A stretch of 64,000 bases of DNA from Borrelia parkeri (GTDB lineage Bacteria; Spirochaetota; Spirochaetia; Borreliales; Borreliaceae), in the NCBI RefSeq assembly GCF_023035815.1, contig NZ_CP073159.1, positions 496,001-560,000 on the forward strand. The letters run 5' to 3'. The translations under genes and the position numbers were made by a program. Below, piece after piece: positions 48,142 through 57,495 of the stretch (position 1 is the first letter of the stretch; the number at the start of each line of letters is the position of its first letter). The notes beneath the pieces were generated by a model. The model was not told where the DNA came from. It was given only the letters and a program-made list of their open reading frames with translations, and made no database searches.

Positions 48142-49428
48142 TTAAGATCCTCTGTCTTCAATAAATTGATTGATTTCGTTGGTTATAAAATCAAATCTTG
48201 GTAGCATTAATTTTTTGTCTTTAAAGAAATTGAAACTTTCTAAATAACTTCTACTAAAGATGAAATCAGAAATTTCACCAATATGATTCATGTTTATTAC
48301 TTTTATAGAGGATGGATCTATGTCTGTTTTTTGCCATTCATTTTCATCCTGCTTTATTAGTAGTTGCAATGTTTTTATTTTTGAGCTTTGAGGTTTTCCA
48401 CCGATGTTTATGTATTTTTTTATTTGTTTGTTTTTACTAATGATTTCATTTGCAATATTTGCTTGATTTCCCATTGTAATTAGAGTTAATTGATTTAGAT
48501 CTGTTCTTAGATTTAGAAATTTTAATTTTTGAGTTGATTTAATAAGTTCAAGAATATTTTGAATCTCTGTAACTTCAGATATTTTGTCTTTTCTGTCGCT
48601 GAAAATTTTGATAGGCTCTATTAAATACTTAATAGTTGTGTTCGAAATGTGAGCTAACAATCCTGCATTTTTATTTTTAATAAAATTATGAGTATTGATA
48701 TGTCTGTATTGTGGAGCGTATAGGTATACAATGTTTCCTTTTTTAACTAATCTGTTTACAAATGATTTAAACATTGAATCATGAGAATAAAAGGGAAGTA
48801 TAATTAAGATACTATCATATAGTTTTTGATTGTCACTAATTGGAGCATCTTTATATACATTTTCATATTTTGGCAGATAGTTCATTTCATTTATGAAAAA
48901 TGGATTAAAATCGTAATAAAAAAAAGGATTTTGACTTTTAAATCCTAGGGTGAGACTGATTGGATACCAAACTGATAGATTTAAATTATTCTTGTGATCT
49001 TTAACTTTTGTAAATCCTATTTTATAGGTGGAATTGACATCTTTTTGGTAGTCTGTAAAGAACCCAAGGTATGAAAATATTGTTGCAATTAATACTACCA
49101 TTGTTGATGGTAGTACTATCATTATTTTAAATGGGATAGTAAAAATAATTCTTCTAAGTTTATTATCTTTCTTTTTTGTTCGTCTTCTAAGAATGATGGT
49201 TTTTATGGTTTTCATGGTAGTTGTTATTAAGAAAAATAAAAATATGGATCCTGTATAGAACATTAATGGTCTAACCTCTATGAGATATAGAGTAATTATA
49301 AAAAATATTCCTGGGAAAATTATGAAATAATCCTCGTAAGAAAATTCTCTTTTAAAATTGAAGAAATTTATTATTAAAAATATACTAAAACTTAGTAAAA
49401 ATATTGTTTCATAAGATTGTTCATGCAT
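48142..49428 (-). CDS. Membrane protein with degenerate alpha/beta-hydrolase-like domain
   Basis: A 428-residue protein. Residues 1-80 contain about three membrane helices, and another lies near 95-120. From about 130 a soluble domain resembles the platelet-activating-factor acetylhydrolase type: NLNLSVWYPIS near the start, then LILPFYSHDS in place of the oxyanion-loop region. The nucleophile elbow would be TMGNQANIA, where no Ser is present. So an esterase activity is doubtful. The ATG at 49428 is 13 bases after AAGGA. First gene of the operon with the glucosaminidase. Confidence 0.65.
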   Translation of the reverse strand: MHEQSYETIFLLSFSIFLIINFFNFKREFSYEDYFIIFPGIFFIITLYLIEVRPLMFYTGSIFLFFLITTTMKTIKTIILRRRTKKKDNKLRRIIFTIPFKIMIVLPSTMVVLIATIFSYLGFFTDYQKDVNSTYKIGFTKVKDHKNNLNLSVWYPISLTLGFKSQNPFFYYDFNPFFINEMNYLPKYENVYKDAPISDNQKLYDSILIILPFYSHDSMFKSFVNRLVKKGNIVYLYAPQYRHINTHNFIKNKNAGLLAHISNTTIKYLIEPIKIFSDRKDKISEVTEIQNILELIKSTQKLKFLNLRTDLNQLTLITMGNQANIANEIISKNKQIKKYINIGGKPQSSKIKTLQLLIKQDENEWQKTDIDPSSIKVINMNHIGEISDFIFSRSYLESFNFFKDKKLMLPRFDFITNEINQFIEDRGS

Positions 49429-49451
49429 AAAAAATAATTTTTCCTTAAATA

Positions 49452-49479
49452 ATTATAAGCATAAAAACTCTATTTACAA
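49452..49479 (-). promoter_or_regulatory. Promoter for the 49.4-46.7 kb minus-strand operon
   Basis: On the minus strand TTGTAA (49474-49479) and TATAAT (49452-49457) are separated by 16 bases. Transcription would start near 49445. Confidence 0.55.
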
Positions 49480-49485
49480 AATAAT

Positions 49486-49539
49486 TTATTGAGTTATAAA
49501 GTAGATTATAATGATATAATATAATTTATAACTCAATAA
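49486..49539. repeat. 15-bp perfect inverted repeat in a divergent intergenic region
   Basis: TTATTGAGTTATAAA (49486-49500) and TTTATAACTCAATAA (49525-49539) are exact reverse complements, with a 24-base spacer. It sits directly upstream of the minus-strand promoter and about 225 bases from the plus-strand one. It could be an operator or a hairpin. The rest of the 390-base intergenic stretch shows no gene. Confidence 0.85.
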
Positions 49540-49764
49540 GTTAGTGAGTTGGTATTTATCTTGTTTAACTTTAAGTATTGATTATAACTTTTTAAATTTT
49601 TATTTGAAAATATAAAATTGGAGTATATAATTAATTATACTTGATATAGTTTATAATTTCTTTTTCTGAATGGTTTGTGATACAATACCTTAAAATTTGA
49701 ACTGTAAATGGTTTAAATTTTGTCTTTTTTGTTTATTATTTCTTGTTTGATATATTATTTTCTT

Positions 49765-49792
49765 TTGTCGTTTGGTTTTAGTGTGGTATAAT
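49765..49792 (+). promoter_or_regulatory. Promoter for the PhnP-like/exoA genes
   Basis: TTGTCG at 49765-49770 and TATAAT at 49787-49792 with a 16-base spacer; TG before the -10 makes it an extended -10 site (TGGTATAAT). Transcription would begin near 49799, 22 bases before the ATG. Confidence 0.55.
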
Positions 49793-49820
49793 TGGGTTCT
49801 TTAAGAGGCAATGGTGGTAC

Positions 49821-50579
49821 ATGTTGGGAATCTTTTTAGGAACCGGTTCGTCAAGTGGTGTTCCTATGTTAAGTTGCGATTGTAGAGTATGCTGTTTAAA
49901 CTTTGGTAAAAACAAGAGGCTTAGGAGTTCATTTTTAATCAATTTATATGGAATGAACTTGTTAATTGATACAGGTCCTGATATCAGAGCACAGCTTTTA
50001 AGAGAAAATATCGTTAAGTTAGATTTGGTATTGTATACTCATGAGCATTATGATCATATTATGGGTCTTGATGATATTAAATTTTATACAAGAGGTGCTC
50101 CTTTGCCTATTTATGCGCGAGAGAGTACAATGCAACATATTAGAAATGTTTTTCCGCATAATTTTTCATCAAAAATGTCTACAAGTGGAAAAGCAAATAT
50201 TATTCCTAATTTGGCGGTGGATTTACAGCAAATTTTTTTTAGAGGAATAAATATAATACCCATTCCTTTATTACATGGGGATATAATTAGTTTAGGATAT
50301 AGAATAAACAATCTAGCATATCTTACTGATGTTAAATTTATTCCTGAAATTTCTTACAATTATTTAAAGGGATTGGATGTACTGGTAATAGATGCTTTAA
50401 GGCTTAAACCTCATCCTGGACATTTGAATTTTGATGATGCTATTGTTGAGGTTAAAAAAATAGATCCTAAGGTTGCTTATTTTACGCATATTTCACATGA
50501 TATAATGCATGAAGAATTTGATTATCTAAAGAGAGATAATATTTATTTGGCTTATGATGGTCTTCAGATACATGTTTGA
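49821..50579 (+). CDS. Metallo-beta-lactamase fold hydrolase, PhnP-like
   Basis: A 252-residue protein with the metal-binding motif THEHYDHIMGLDD (near residue 73-85), GTGSSSGVPMLSCDCRVC at the N-terminus and HISHDIMHEEFD near the C-terminus. PhnP is a cyclic phosphodiesterase for ribosyl phosphates; the phosphonate pathway is not expected here, so a related nucleotide phosphodiesterase role is more likely. The ATG is 12 bases after AGAGG. Confidence 0.82.
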   Translation: MLGIFLGTGSSSGVPMLSCDCRVCCLNFGKNKRLRSSFLINLYGMNLLIDTGPDIRAQLLRENIVKLDLVLYTHEHYDHIMGLDDIKFYTRGAPLPIYARESTMQHIRNVFPHNFSSKMSTSGKANIIPNLAVDLQQIFFRGINIIPIPLLHGDIISLGYRINNLAYLTDVKFIPEISYNYLKGLDVLVIDALRLKPHPGHLNFDDAIVEVKKIDPKVAYFTHISHDIMHEEFDYLKRDNIYLAYDGLQIHV

Positions 50580-50598
50580 TTTGAATTGGTAAATAATT

Positions 50599-51360
50599 AT
50601 GAATTTGATTTCTTGGAATGTCAATGGAATAAGAGCTATTTTTGGTAAAGGTTTTCTTGATTTTATTGAGAAATATAATCCGGATATTTTATGTCTTCAG
50701 GAAACTAAGGCTTGCAAAGAACAGTTACCAAAGGAGCTTATTAATATTGAAGGGTATTATTCATTTTTTTCAAAATCCATAATAAAGGGTTATAGCGGAG
50801 TTGGTATTTATTCAAAGGTTGAGCCTATTAAATTAGAAAATATGAATATGGAAATATTTGATAGGGAAGGAAGATGCCTTATTGCTCATTATCGTGATTT
50901 TATTCTTATTAATGCGTATTTTCCTAATTCTCAATCTTTAAGAAAAAGACTTCCTTATAAGCTTGAATTTTTAATGAGTCTTGAGTCTATTGCAAATGTG
51001 TTTGTAACTTCTGGAAAAAATATTGTCATTTGTGGTGATTTTAATATTGCACATACGGAGATTGATTTAGCTAATCCTAAGACCAGCAGAGAATCTGCTG
51101 GTTTTTACATTGAGGAGACTACTTGGATGGATAACTTTTTAAATGGAGGTTATGTGGATACATTTAGAATGTTTAATATGGATCCGGGGAACTATACCTG
51201 GTGGGATTATAAAACAAGGGCAAGAGAGCGTAATATAGGCTGGAGAATTGATTATTTTATTGTAAATGAATTTTTTAAATCAAAGGTAAAAGATGCTTTA
51301 ATTTTAAGAGAGGTCATGGGTAGTGATCATTGTCCTGTTTTTTTAGAGTTAAAGCAGTAA
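50599..51360 (+). CDS. exoA: Exodeoxyribonuclease III / AP endonuclease
   Basis: Base-excision repair enzyme (Xth family) that cuts at abasic sites. It has 253 residues, with SWNVNGIRA at the N-terminus, LQETKA, GDFNIAH and the C-terminal GSDHCPVFLEL. It follows the preceding gene by 19 bases. Confidence 0.93.
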   Translation: MNLISWNVNGIRAIFGKGFLDFIEKYNPDILCLQETKACKEQLPKELINIEGYYSFFSKSIIKGYSGVGIYSKVEPIKLENMNMEIFDREGRCLIAHYRDFILINAYFPNSQSLRKRLPYKLEFLMSLESIANVFVTSGKNIVICGDFNIAHTEIDLANPKTSRESAGFYIEETTWMDNFLNGGYVDTFRMFNMDPGNYTWWDYKTRARERNIGWRIDYFIVNEFFKSKVKDALILREVMGSDHCPVFLELKQ

Positions 51361-51370
51361 AGTGATATGT

Positions 51371-52132
51371 ATGAGATATATGTATATGGGTATGTATTTT
51401 ATAACTATTCTGATTTTTTTTGTTCATGGTTTTAGTTTTGGGATTAATTTAGAGAGTATTGATTTTTATCGCAGTCTTGAGAAGAAAGATCTATTATTTG
51501 TGATCCACTTATTGGAGCGAGAGAGATATTTAACCCGAAAGAATGAGCTTTTTACATATATTGATTTGGCTAAGCAGGTTTTGTCTGAAATGAGTTTTGA
51601 GGTTTTAAGTGGTGGTAATAAGTTGGATGGTATTCAACATATTAATACTCTACAACCCCCAGAAAATTACAATAGTTCGAAGTTTGTCTTAAAAGCCTCG
51701 AAAGCTTTAGATATTTTTGTTTACTTTGATGATAATGATGGATTTTTGAAAACTTTAGATGGGCGCAATGTAGGTATTCAAGATGGTAAGTTTATGATTT
51801 TAGAGCCAGTATCCTTTAAAAGTTATGATAGCTTATCAAATGAGCATACTACTATCGAAATTTATGAGATGAGTATTGTAAATCCTGATTTCAGTAAATT
51901 TGTTTTAGATAAATTGAAACCTTTTGTTTATGTTGGGGAATTGAATAAGAGAGTTTACCTTGATGATATTTCAAAGTTATCTAAAGGAGAACTTTTATTT
52001 TTATTTTATGAATTGTTTCCTCTTGCTAGGTTAAAGGGTATCAAAGATTGGTATGATTTTGGATTTTTATCTATTCTTAGAGAAATTAAAAAAATTTATA
52101 ACGTAAAAATCAATTCAAGGAAAATAAAATGA
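51371..52132 (+). CDS. Secreted protein of unknown function
   Basis: About 253 residues with an N-terminal signal peptide (MRYMYMGMYFITILIFFVHG) and no domain I can name. I use the ATG at 51371, which has AAGTGA 6 bases upstream; a GTG at 51362 and ATGs at 51380 and 51389 are alternatives. Its last 4 bases overlap the start of the M16 protease (ATGA), so the two are likely translated together. Confidence 0.68.
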   Translation: MRYMYMGMYFITILIFFVHGFSFGINLESIDFYRSLEKKDLLFVIHLLERERYLTRKNELFTYIDLAKQVLSEMSFEVLSGGNKLDGIQHINTLQPPENYNSSKFVLKASKALDIFVYFDDNDGFLKTLDGRNVGIQDGKFMILEPVSFKSYDSLSNEHTTIEIYEMSIVNPDFSKFVLDKLKPFVYVGELNKRVYLDDISKLSKGELLFLFYELFPLARLKGIKDWYDFGFLSILREIKKIYNVKINSRKIK

Positions 52133-54951
52133 AATATGAACATATTGGCAATATTAGCATATTAAAATTTATCTTTTTAATTTTGGTCTTTCTTTTTTTA
52201 TCTTGTTCATCTTCTAAGTTAAAGGTAGATAAAAACTTATTAAGTGGCCAACTTAAAAATGGACTTAAATATTATATTTATGGTAATCAACTTCCAAGTA
52301 AGGCTGTTCATATGGGGATTTTGTTTAATGTTGGTTCTTTAAACGAAGAGGAAAATGAGAGAGGTTTGGCGCATTATCTTGAACATATGGCTTTTAAGGG
52401 TACAACAGATTATCCTGGTAGTGAGGGTATTTTGGAAGTTCTTAAAAAATTTGGGATGAAATTTGGGGCTGATATTAATGCTTATACTAGTTTTGATAAA
52501 ACTTATTATCATCTTGATTTGCCAGATGGTGGTAATGAGTCAGAAATTGATGAGGCTTTGAATGTGTTAAGGAACTGGGCTTTTCAAGTTAAATTTGATG
52601 AAGTAGAAATAGATAAAGAGCGTAATGTTATTCTTGAAGAAAAAAAGCGTAGAGAGAATTATGCTGGTAGGGTAGCTGAAAAAATATTTGGGGTTATTTT
52701 TAATAATAGTAAATATGCAGTCAGATTTCCTATTGGACTTGAAGAGAGAATTTTATCTTTTAAATCAGAAGACTTTAAGAAATTTTATAAGAAATGGTAT
52801 AGACCAGATCTTACTAGCATCATTATTGTGGGAGATATTGCCCCTGATAAGATTGAAAAGAAGGTAAGAGAACGATTTGCATCGTTAGAAAAACCAGTAA
52901 GTGAGCCTGAAAGGATTAAAATAAGTTTGGATACTATTATTGATAAAAAATTTGTAAGTATAGAAGATATTGAGACTCCATTTCCTAGTATGAATTTTGT
53001 TGTTAAAAATAAGATTGAGAATAATTTTAGTACTATTGATGATGTTAAAAGATTGGTTGAAAAAACCTTATTAGACGAGCTTTTTGTAAATAGATTTTAT
53101 GAGTTAAAGCTTGCTGGAACAAATTATTTTATGTCCTTTGATAAATTTGATTCACAATTTAAATCAGATGATAATTATATTTTAATTAATGAAATTTCTT
53201 TTAAAATTAATCCAGAGCATTTTAAAGAAGCTATTGAAGGATTTTTTTATGAGATTGAGAGAATCAAGAGATTTGGTTTTACAAAGGGGGAGATCGATAA
53301 GATCAAATCCAAACTTATAAGTTCTGCTAAACTAAACAAGGATAATATCAATAAGCGACATTCATCTAGTATTGCGAATACTTTAGTAGATGTAGCATCT
53401 CAAGGTTATTTAATGTTTGATATGGATGAGTATTTTGATATTTTTATTGATCATCTAGATAAAATTAGTGTAAAAACAATATCAGATTTTGCCAGGAATG
53501 AAGCATCCATAGATGATATGGCTATTATTTATTCTTATTCTAAGAAGTTTCATCCCAATTTAACTTTTGAAGAGATGAAAGGATTGCGTAATTTTGCTTT
53601 AGAGAGAGAATTTAAACCTTATGATGATGTATCGATGCAAGGGGAATTCTTTAAAAAGTCTTTGGAACGCAAAGATATTATTGATGAGAAAGAATTGTTC
53701 GATGGAATTTCATCCTTTATTCTGGAAAATGGAGTTGAAGTTTATTTTAAACATAATGATAATAAGAAAAATGTAGTCAATTTTAGTGCATCTTCTTGGG
53801 GTGGTTTGTTAAGTGAGAATGCTGAGCTTATACCTGTTTTGTCTTTGGCTCCAAGAGTAGTTTCTAGTTCAGGGTATGGAGATTATTCTCAGCTTCAAAT
53901 TGAAAAATATTTGTCAGACAAAATTGTAAGTTTATCACCAACAGTTGGTGATCAAATGACAAGCATTAATGGTAGTGCTGATATTAAAGATCTTGAAACT
54001 CTTTTTAAGCTTATATACTTTACCTTTAATGAGCCAAAGATAGATGATGTTGTTTTACAAAGTATCATTGATGATATAAAAGCAAGAATTAAGAGTAGAG
54101 AAAATAATTCTAAACATCTTTTTTATAGTGCTATTGAGCGATTTTATAACAATGATGATTATCGTTTGAGAGATATTAAAGAATCTGATTTGAAAAATGT
54201 ATCTAAAGATGTTCTTTTAGATTTTTATAAAAAAAGGTTTACTTATGCAAACAACTTCAAATTTGTCTTTGTAGGAGATGTTGATTTAGAGACAATAAAA
54301 AATCTTTCAAGTAAATATTTAGGTAATTTAAATTCAAAGAAATTGAATGAGTTTAGAGATTTGGATTATTCTTATAAAAAAAGCACGGATAGAATAGTTA
54401 TAAAAAAGGGTGAGGATTCAAGTAGTCTCGTGTACATTTTGTATCCTTTTAAGTTTAATTATACACCTGAGAATATTTTAAATTATGATGCTTTAGCATC
54501 GCTATTAACTGAAGATCTTGTTAAAACCATTAGAAGGGAGATGTCTAGTGTTTATTCAATAGGAGTCTCTTTTGAGTATTTACTTAGAAAACATTCTAAT
54601 TCTGATGGGTTTATGACTGTGTATTTTACGGTTGAACCTAAGGTTTTAGATAGTGTATTGCAGGTTATTAATGAGTATATCTTAGAAAAACAAAAATCAG
54701 ATTTTGTAGACAAAGATTTTGATTATATTAAGAAAAATATTATTAAAAATAATAATATTCGTTCTGAATCTAATGGGTATTGGCTTTCAAGGATATTAGG
54801 TTCAATTCTTTGGTATGGTGCTTTAAAAGATACTTTCAGTGCTAAATTTATTGAAAATACTTTAAGTAAAGACATCATAAATATGTTGTTTAGAAAAATA
54901 GATTTTAATCAAGGGACAGAGATTATTTTACTTCCAGCAAAGGATAATTAA
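52129..54951 (+). CDS. Large M16 (insulinase/pitrilysin-type) zinc protease, putative lipoprotein
   Basis: A 940-residue zinc peptidase with two M16 repeats. An N-terminal signal peptide ends in FLFLSC (Cys26), fitting a lipobox. The inverted metal motif HYLEH is at residues 82-86, and the third ligand is Glu164 (KERNVILEE). The second half from about 540 has no HxxEH, as usual in two-domain family members. It may be attached to the membrane and degrade peptides in the periplasm or at the surface. Confidence 0.9.
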   Translation: MKYEHIGNISILKFIFLILVFLFLSCSSSKLKVDKNLLSGQLKNGLKYYIYGNQLPSKAVHMGILFNVGSLNEEENERGLAHYLEHMAFKGTTDYPGSEGILEVLKKFGMKFGADINAYTSFDKTYYHLDLPDGGNESEIDEALNVLRNWAFQVKFDEVEIDKERNVILEEKKRRENYAGRVAEKIFGVIFNNSKYAVRFPIGLEERILSFKSEDFKKFYKKWYRPDLTSIIIVGDIAPDKIEKKVRERFASLEKPVSEPERIKISLDTIIDKKFVSIEDIETPFPSMNFVVKNKIENNFSTIDDVKRLVEKTLLDELFVNRFYELKLAGTNYFMSFDKFDSQFKSDDNYILINEISFKINPEHFKEAIEGFFYEIERIKRFGFTKGEIDKIKSKLISSAKLNKDNINKRHSSSIANTLVDVASQGYLMFDMDEYFDIFIDHLDKISVKTISDFARNEASIDDMAIIYSYSKKFHPNLTFEEMKGLRNFALEREFKPYDDVSMQGEFFKKSLERKDIIDEKELFDGISSFILENGVEVYFKHNDNKKNVVNFSASSWGGLLSENAELIPVLSLAPRVVSSSGYGDYSQLQIEKYLSDKIVSLSPTVGDQMTSINGSADIKDLETLFKLIYFTFNEPKIDDVVLQSIIDDIKARIKSRENNSKHLFYSAIERFYNNDDYRLRDIKESDLKNVSKDVLLDFYKKRFTYANNFKFVFVGDVDLETIKNLSSKYLGNLNSKKLNEFRDLDYSYKKSTDRIVIKKGEDSSSLVYILYPFKFNYTPENILNYDALASLLTEDLVKTIRREMSSVYSIGVSFEYLLRKHSNSDGFMTVYFTVEPKVLDSVLQVINEYILEKQKSDFVDKDFDYIKKNIIKNNNIRSESNGYWLSRILGSILWYGALKDTFSAKFIENTLSKDIINMLFRKIDFNQGTEIILLPAKDN

Positions 54952-54973
54952 TTTGAAATTTTATTAGTATGTA

Positions 54974-56407
54974 TTATATTTTGCCTTCAAAAAGGATTAA
55001 TAGTTCTCCGGCTATTAGTCCTTTTGATTTCCATAATAATTCTTCTAATTTTATAGCCCATTTTTCGTATCTCTTTAGTCCAAATTTGGAAAAATATTTG
55101 CTGTTAGTCAAATATTTTGCAATATCTTTTTTTGAAATTTGCGTGGTATAGGTGAAGAATTCGTTTATTATTAAATATTGAGATTTAACATCATAACCTT
55201 TATTGTCTAAAAATTTGATCCAAGCTTTTTTGTCTTTAGATGAGACATTTTTATTCCAGAAATTAAAAATTGCTTTATTGAAATTATTGTCTGTAAAGAA
55301 ATACATGTGTAAGATTTCGTGCATAAATATTGTCATTTGAGCTGTTTTTGACATAGTTTCATCTTCTGCATAAGTTGCAAATGCAATATTTCTTGATTTG
55401 TCTTTTATTTTAATTGTATTGTTTTCAATATGTGCTAATTTGTTGATTATAATTAAGTTTTTTAAAATTATTTCTTCTTTATTTAGTTTGATATTTGATT
55501 TTTGTGCTACATTGAAGAATGTAATTATATCTTTAAGTCTGTAATTATGACCTTTCCATCCTACTTTATTTTTTAGCTCGTTATTTGATAATAACATTCC
55601 TCTAAATCCTTTTTTTTCGATAAAAAATGCAATTCTTTTTAACATTAAAGACTGATCGTTTAAGTTTTTGAATTTTAGTACATATATGTCAGGTTCTGCT
55701 ATTAACTTAAATAGCTCAAATGCATCTCTTCTGTAATTTTCTTTTTTATAATTAAAAATGAATTTTAAATCAGAATTTATGGGTTTGTTTATATCGTAGT
55801 AAGCATTCATGTCAATATATCCAATTTCGCTTATTTGAATCATATTGTTGTTTTTAGTATATTTTATTTCATCATTCTTATTGTTTAGTGATGTGTACTT
55901 GATAAAATTAGATAATACTATTTTTTGAGATTCTTTTTCTGAACATAAGTTTGTGATTATGGGACTTAATATTATTTCTTTTGCTTTAAAGCCTATGATG
56001 GGAAACATATTGTTGTTAAGATTAAATTTAATAAAATATTCATTTTGACTGATTAATATTTTAAATTTCTGATGATTTGATGTTGTTGTTTTATTCTTTG
56101 AATTTTTTATTATAATGTTATTTAGATTGATGGATTTAATATTATTCATTTTGATTTCTATTGTTAATATTTTATCTTGATTAATGATTTTTGGAATATT
56201 ATATGAGTAATTTTTGTCTTGAGTGTTGATTTCTATGCTTGCATTTTCATTGATCTGAAGATTTAGTACAACGTGATTTATTTTGTCTTTATCATAGTAT
56301 ATTTTTTTTTGATTGTTATGCCTGATCGGAAATTTTATTTGTTTTTTGTTTGCATATATTATGTAGAAACTTGTTAATAAAATTAATATCGCTAGGATAT
56401 TTTTCAT
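54974..56407 (-). CDS. Secreted protein with HExxH zinc-protease motif
   Basis: About 477 residues with an N-terminal signal peptide (MKNILAILILLTSFYIIYA). Near residue 370 the motif MHEILHMYFF is HExxH, and about 55 residues on NEFFTYTTQ could supply a third ligand Glu, as in gluzincins. The rest is rich in Asn, Lys and Ile. I use the ATG at 56407; an ATG four codons earlier (56419) also fits. No clear ribosome site. Convergent with the M16 protease gene. The family is not recognised. Confidence 0.65.
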   Translation of the reverse strand: MKNILAILILLTSFYIIYANKKQIKFPIRHNNQKKIYYDKDKINHVVLNLQINENASIEINTQDKNYSYNIPKIINQDKILTIEIKMNNIKSINLNNIIIKNSKNKTTTSNHQKFKILISQNEYFIKFNLNNNMFPIIGFKAKEIILSPIITNLCSEKESQKIVLSNFIKYTSLNNKNDEIKYTKNNNMIQISEIGYIDMNAYYDINKPINSDLKFIFNYKKENYRRDAFELFKLIAEPDIYVLKFKNLNDQSLMLKRIAFFIEKKGFRGMLLSNNELKNKVGWKGHNYRLKDIITFFNVAQKSNIKLNKEEIILKNLIIINKLAHIENNTIKIKDKSRNIAFATYAEDETMSKTAQMTIFMHEILHMYFFTDNNFNKAIFNFWNKNVSSKDKKAWIKFLDNKGYDVKSQYLIINEFFTYTTQISKKDIAKYLTNSKYFSKFGLKRYEKWAIKLEELLWKSKGLIAGELLILFEGKI

Positions 56408-56486
56408 TATTATATACAATTGTAATGATTTATAGTAATTATATATAATAATGAAAAATAGAGAACCTCATGAGATTCTCTATTTA

Positions 56487-56559
56487 CATCCTCTAGGGGA
56501 ATTGAACCCCTGTTGCCAGGATGAAAACCTGGAGTCCTAGGCCACTAGACGAAGAGGAC
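56487..56559 (-). tRNA. tRNA-Glu(TTC)
   Basis: A 73-base cloverleaf starting GTCCTCT; anticodon stem CCAGG/CCTGG around the loop TTTTCAT, so anticodon TTC. The T-arm has GGTTCAATTCC. No CCA is encoded. It is the last of three tRNAs transcribed from the minus strand. Confidence 0.95.
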
Positions 56560-56566
56560 AAAAAAT

Positions 56567-56639
56567 TGAGCTCAGTAGGGCTCGAACCTACGACCCTCGC
56601 CTTAAAAGGGCGATGCTCTACCAGCTGAGCTATGAGCCC
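56567..56639 (-). tRNA. tRNA-Lys(TTT)
   Basis: A 73-base cloverleaf with acceptor GGGCTCA/TGAGCTC, anticodon stem TCGCC/GGCGA around CTTTTAA, so anticodon TTT. The T-loop is GGTTCGAGCCC. CCA is not encoded. Confidence 0.95.
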
Positions 56640-56735
56640 TTAAATAATTAAATTTGCCAAAATTAATTATACCATTTATTTCATAATATGTCAATACCTT
56701 GAAATAAATAAGATTCTTAGCTTAATTCATGTAAG

Positions 56736-56809
56736 TGAGCTGCACAGGACTCGAACCTGTGACCTGCGGGTTAAGAATCCGATGCTCTGACCACCTGAGC
56801 TAGCAGCCC
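56736..56809 (-). tRNA. tRNA-Lys(CTT)
   Basis: A 74-base cloverleaf with acceptor GGGCTGC/GCAGCTC and loop TTCTTAA, so anticodon CTT. The outer anticodon-stem pairs are imperfect (TCGGA against CCCGC, only the middle three pair well). First of the three-tRNA run. CCA is not encoded. Confidence 0.9.
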
Positions 56810-56834
56810 TATATTTATTAATAAACTAATAAAT

Positions 56835-56863
56835 AGGATAAATGCTTACAAATATAATGTCAA
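56835..56863 (-). promoter_or_regulatory. Promoter for the three tRNA genes
   Basis: On the minus strand TTGACA (56858-56863) is a perfect -35 and TATCCT (56835-56840) a fair -10, with a 17-base spacer. The start would be near 56828, about 20 bases before tRNA-Lys(CTT). The -35 overlaps the stop codon of the TPR gene upstream. Confidence 0.55.
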
Positions 56864-57495
56864 GGATTATGATTGTTTTTTTCTATCTTTTTTAGCAGGT
56901 TTTTTGCTTCTAAATGATTGGGATTTAAGGTTAGCAATTTTGTTAGAATTTCTTTTGCTAAGATTGTATTTTTTGCATTAAACCTTGCTTTTGCAAGCTT
57001 TAATAGTATGTTTTGATTATTTGGCAAAAATCTTAAAGCATTTTCGTATGCAAAATCAGCTTCATTATATCTTTCAAGTTTGTAAAAAGAATCTGCAATT
57101 AAAATATATACCTTAGCTATTCTTGCTCCATTAGGCTCAAGACTAATATATTTTTGAAAATGTTTAAGAGCGTTTTTATATTGTCCTTGAAAAAAATAGG
57201 CTTCTCCTAATGCTTGGATTATTCTTACATCATGCTTGTTTATTTCAAGTCCTTTGATGGATGCTAGTTCCGCTCTTTTGTATTCACCTGTTGCTATTAG
57301 ACTCCATATAAGTATTACTCTTGCATCTAAATTATTTGGATTGTATTTTATTTCGTTTTGGGTATTGAGAATAGCTTCTTGAAATTTGCCTTGTCTGTAG
57401 AGTAGAAGCGAATCCTCTTTTTCTTGTGCATTTAGGAGGCTTAGGCATGAGAAAAACATGAGAATTATTTTTGAGAAAAAATTTTTATTTATCAT
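56860..57495 (-). CDS. Secreted TPR-repeat protein
   Basis: A 211-residue protein with a signal peptide (MINKNFFSKIILMFFSCLSLLNAQ; the Cys at 17 could be a lipobox) and four to five tetratricopeptide repeats (A-x-F/Y-Q-G pattern such as ALGEAYFFQGQYKNALKHF). TPR proteins scaffold complexes, so a partner in the envelope is likely. I use the ATG at 57495, 7 bases after GGAGG; an ATG at 57513 would extend into the preceding gene. It overlaps the bactofilin gene by 11 bases. Confidence 0.75.
   Translation of the reverse strand: MINKNFFSKIILMFFSCLSLLNAQEKEDSLLLYRQGKFQEAILNTQNEIKYNPNNLDARVILIWSLIATGEYKRAELASIKGLEINKHDVRIIQALGEAYFFQGQYKNALKHFQKYISLEPNGARIAKVYILIADSFYKLERYNEADFAYENALRFLPNNQNILLKLAKARFNAKNTILAKEILTKLLTLNPNHLEAKNLLKKIEKNNHNP

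Noticed and set aside
49486..49539. Inverted repeat as a rho-independent terminator
   Set aside because: It lies between divergent genes and has a 24-base loop, so it does not end either transcript.
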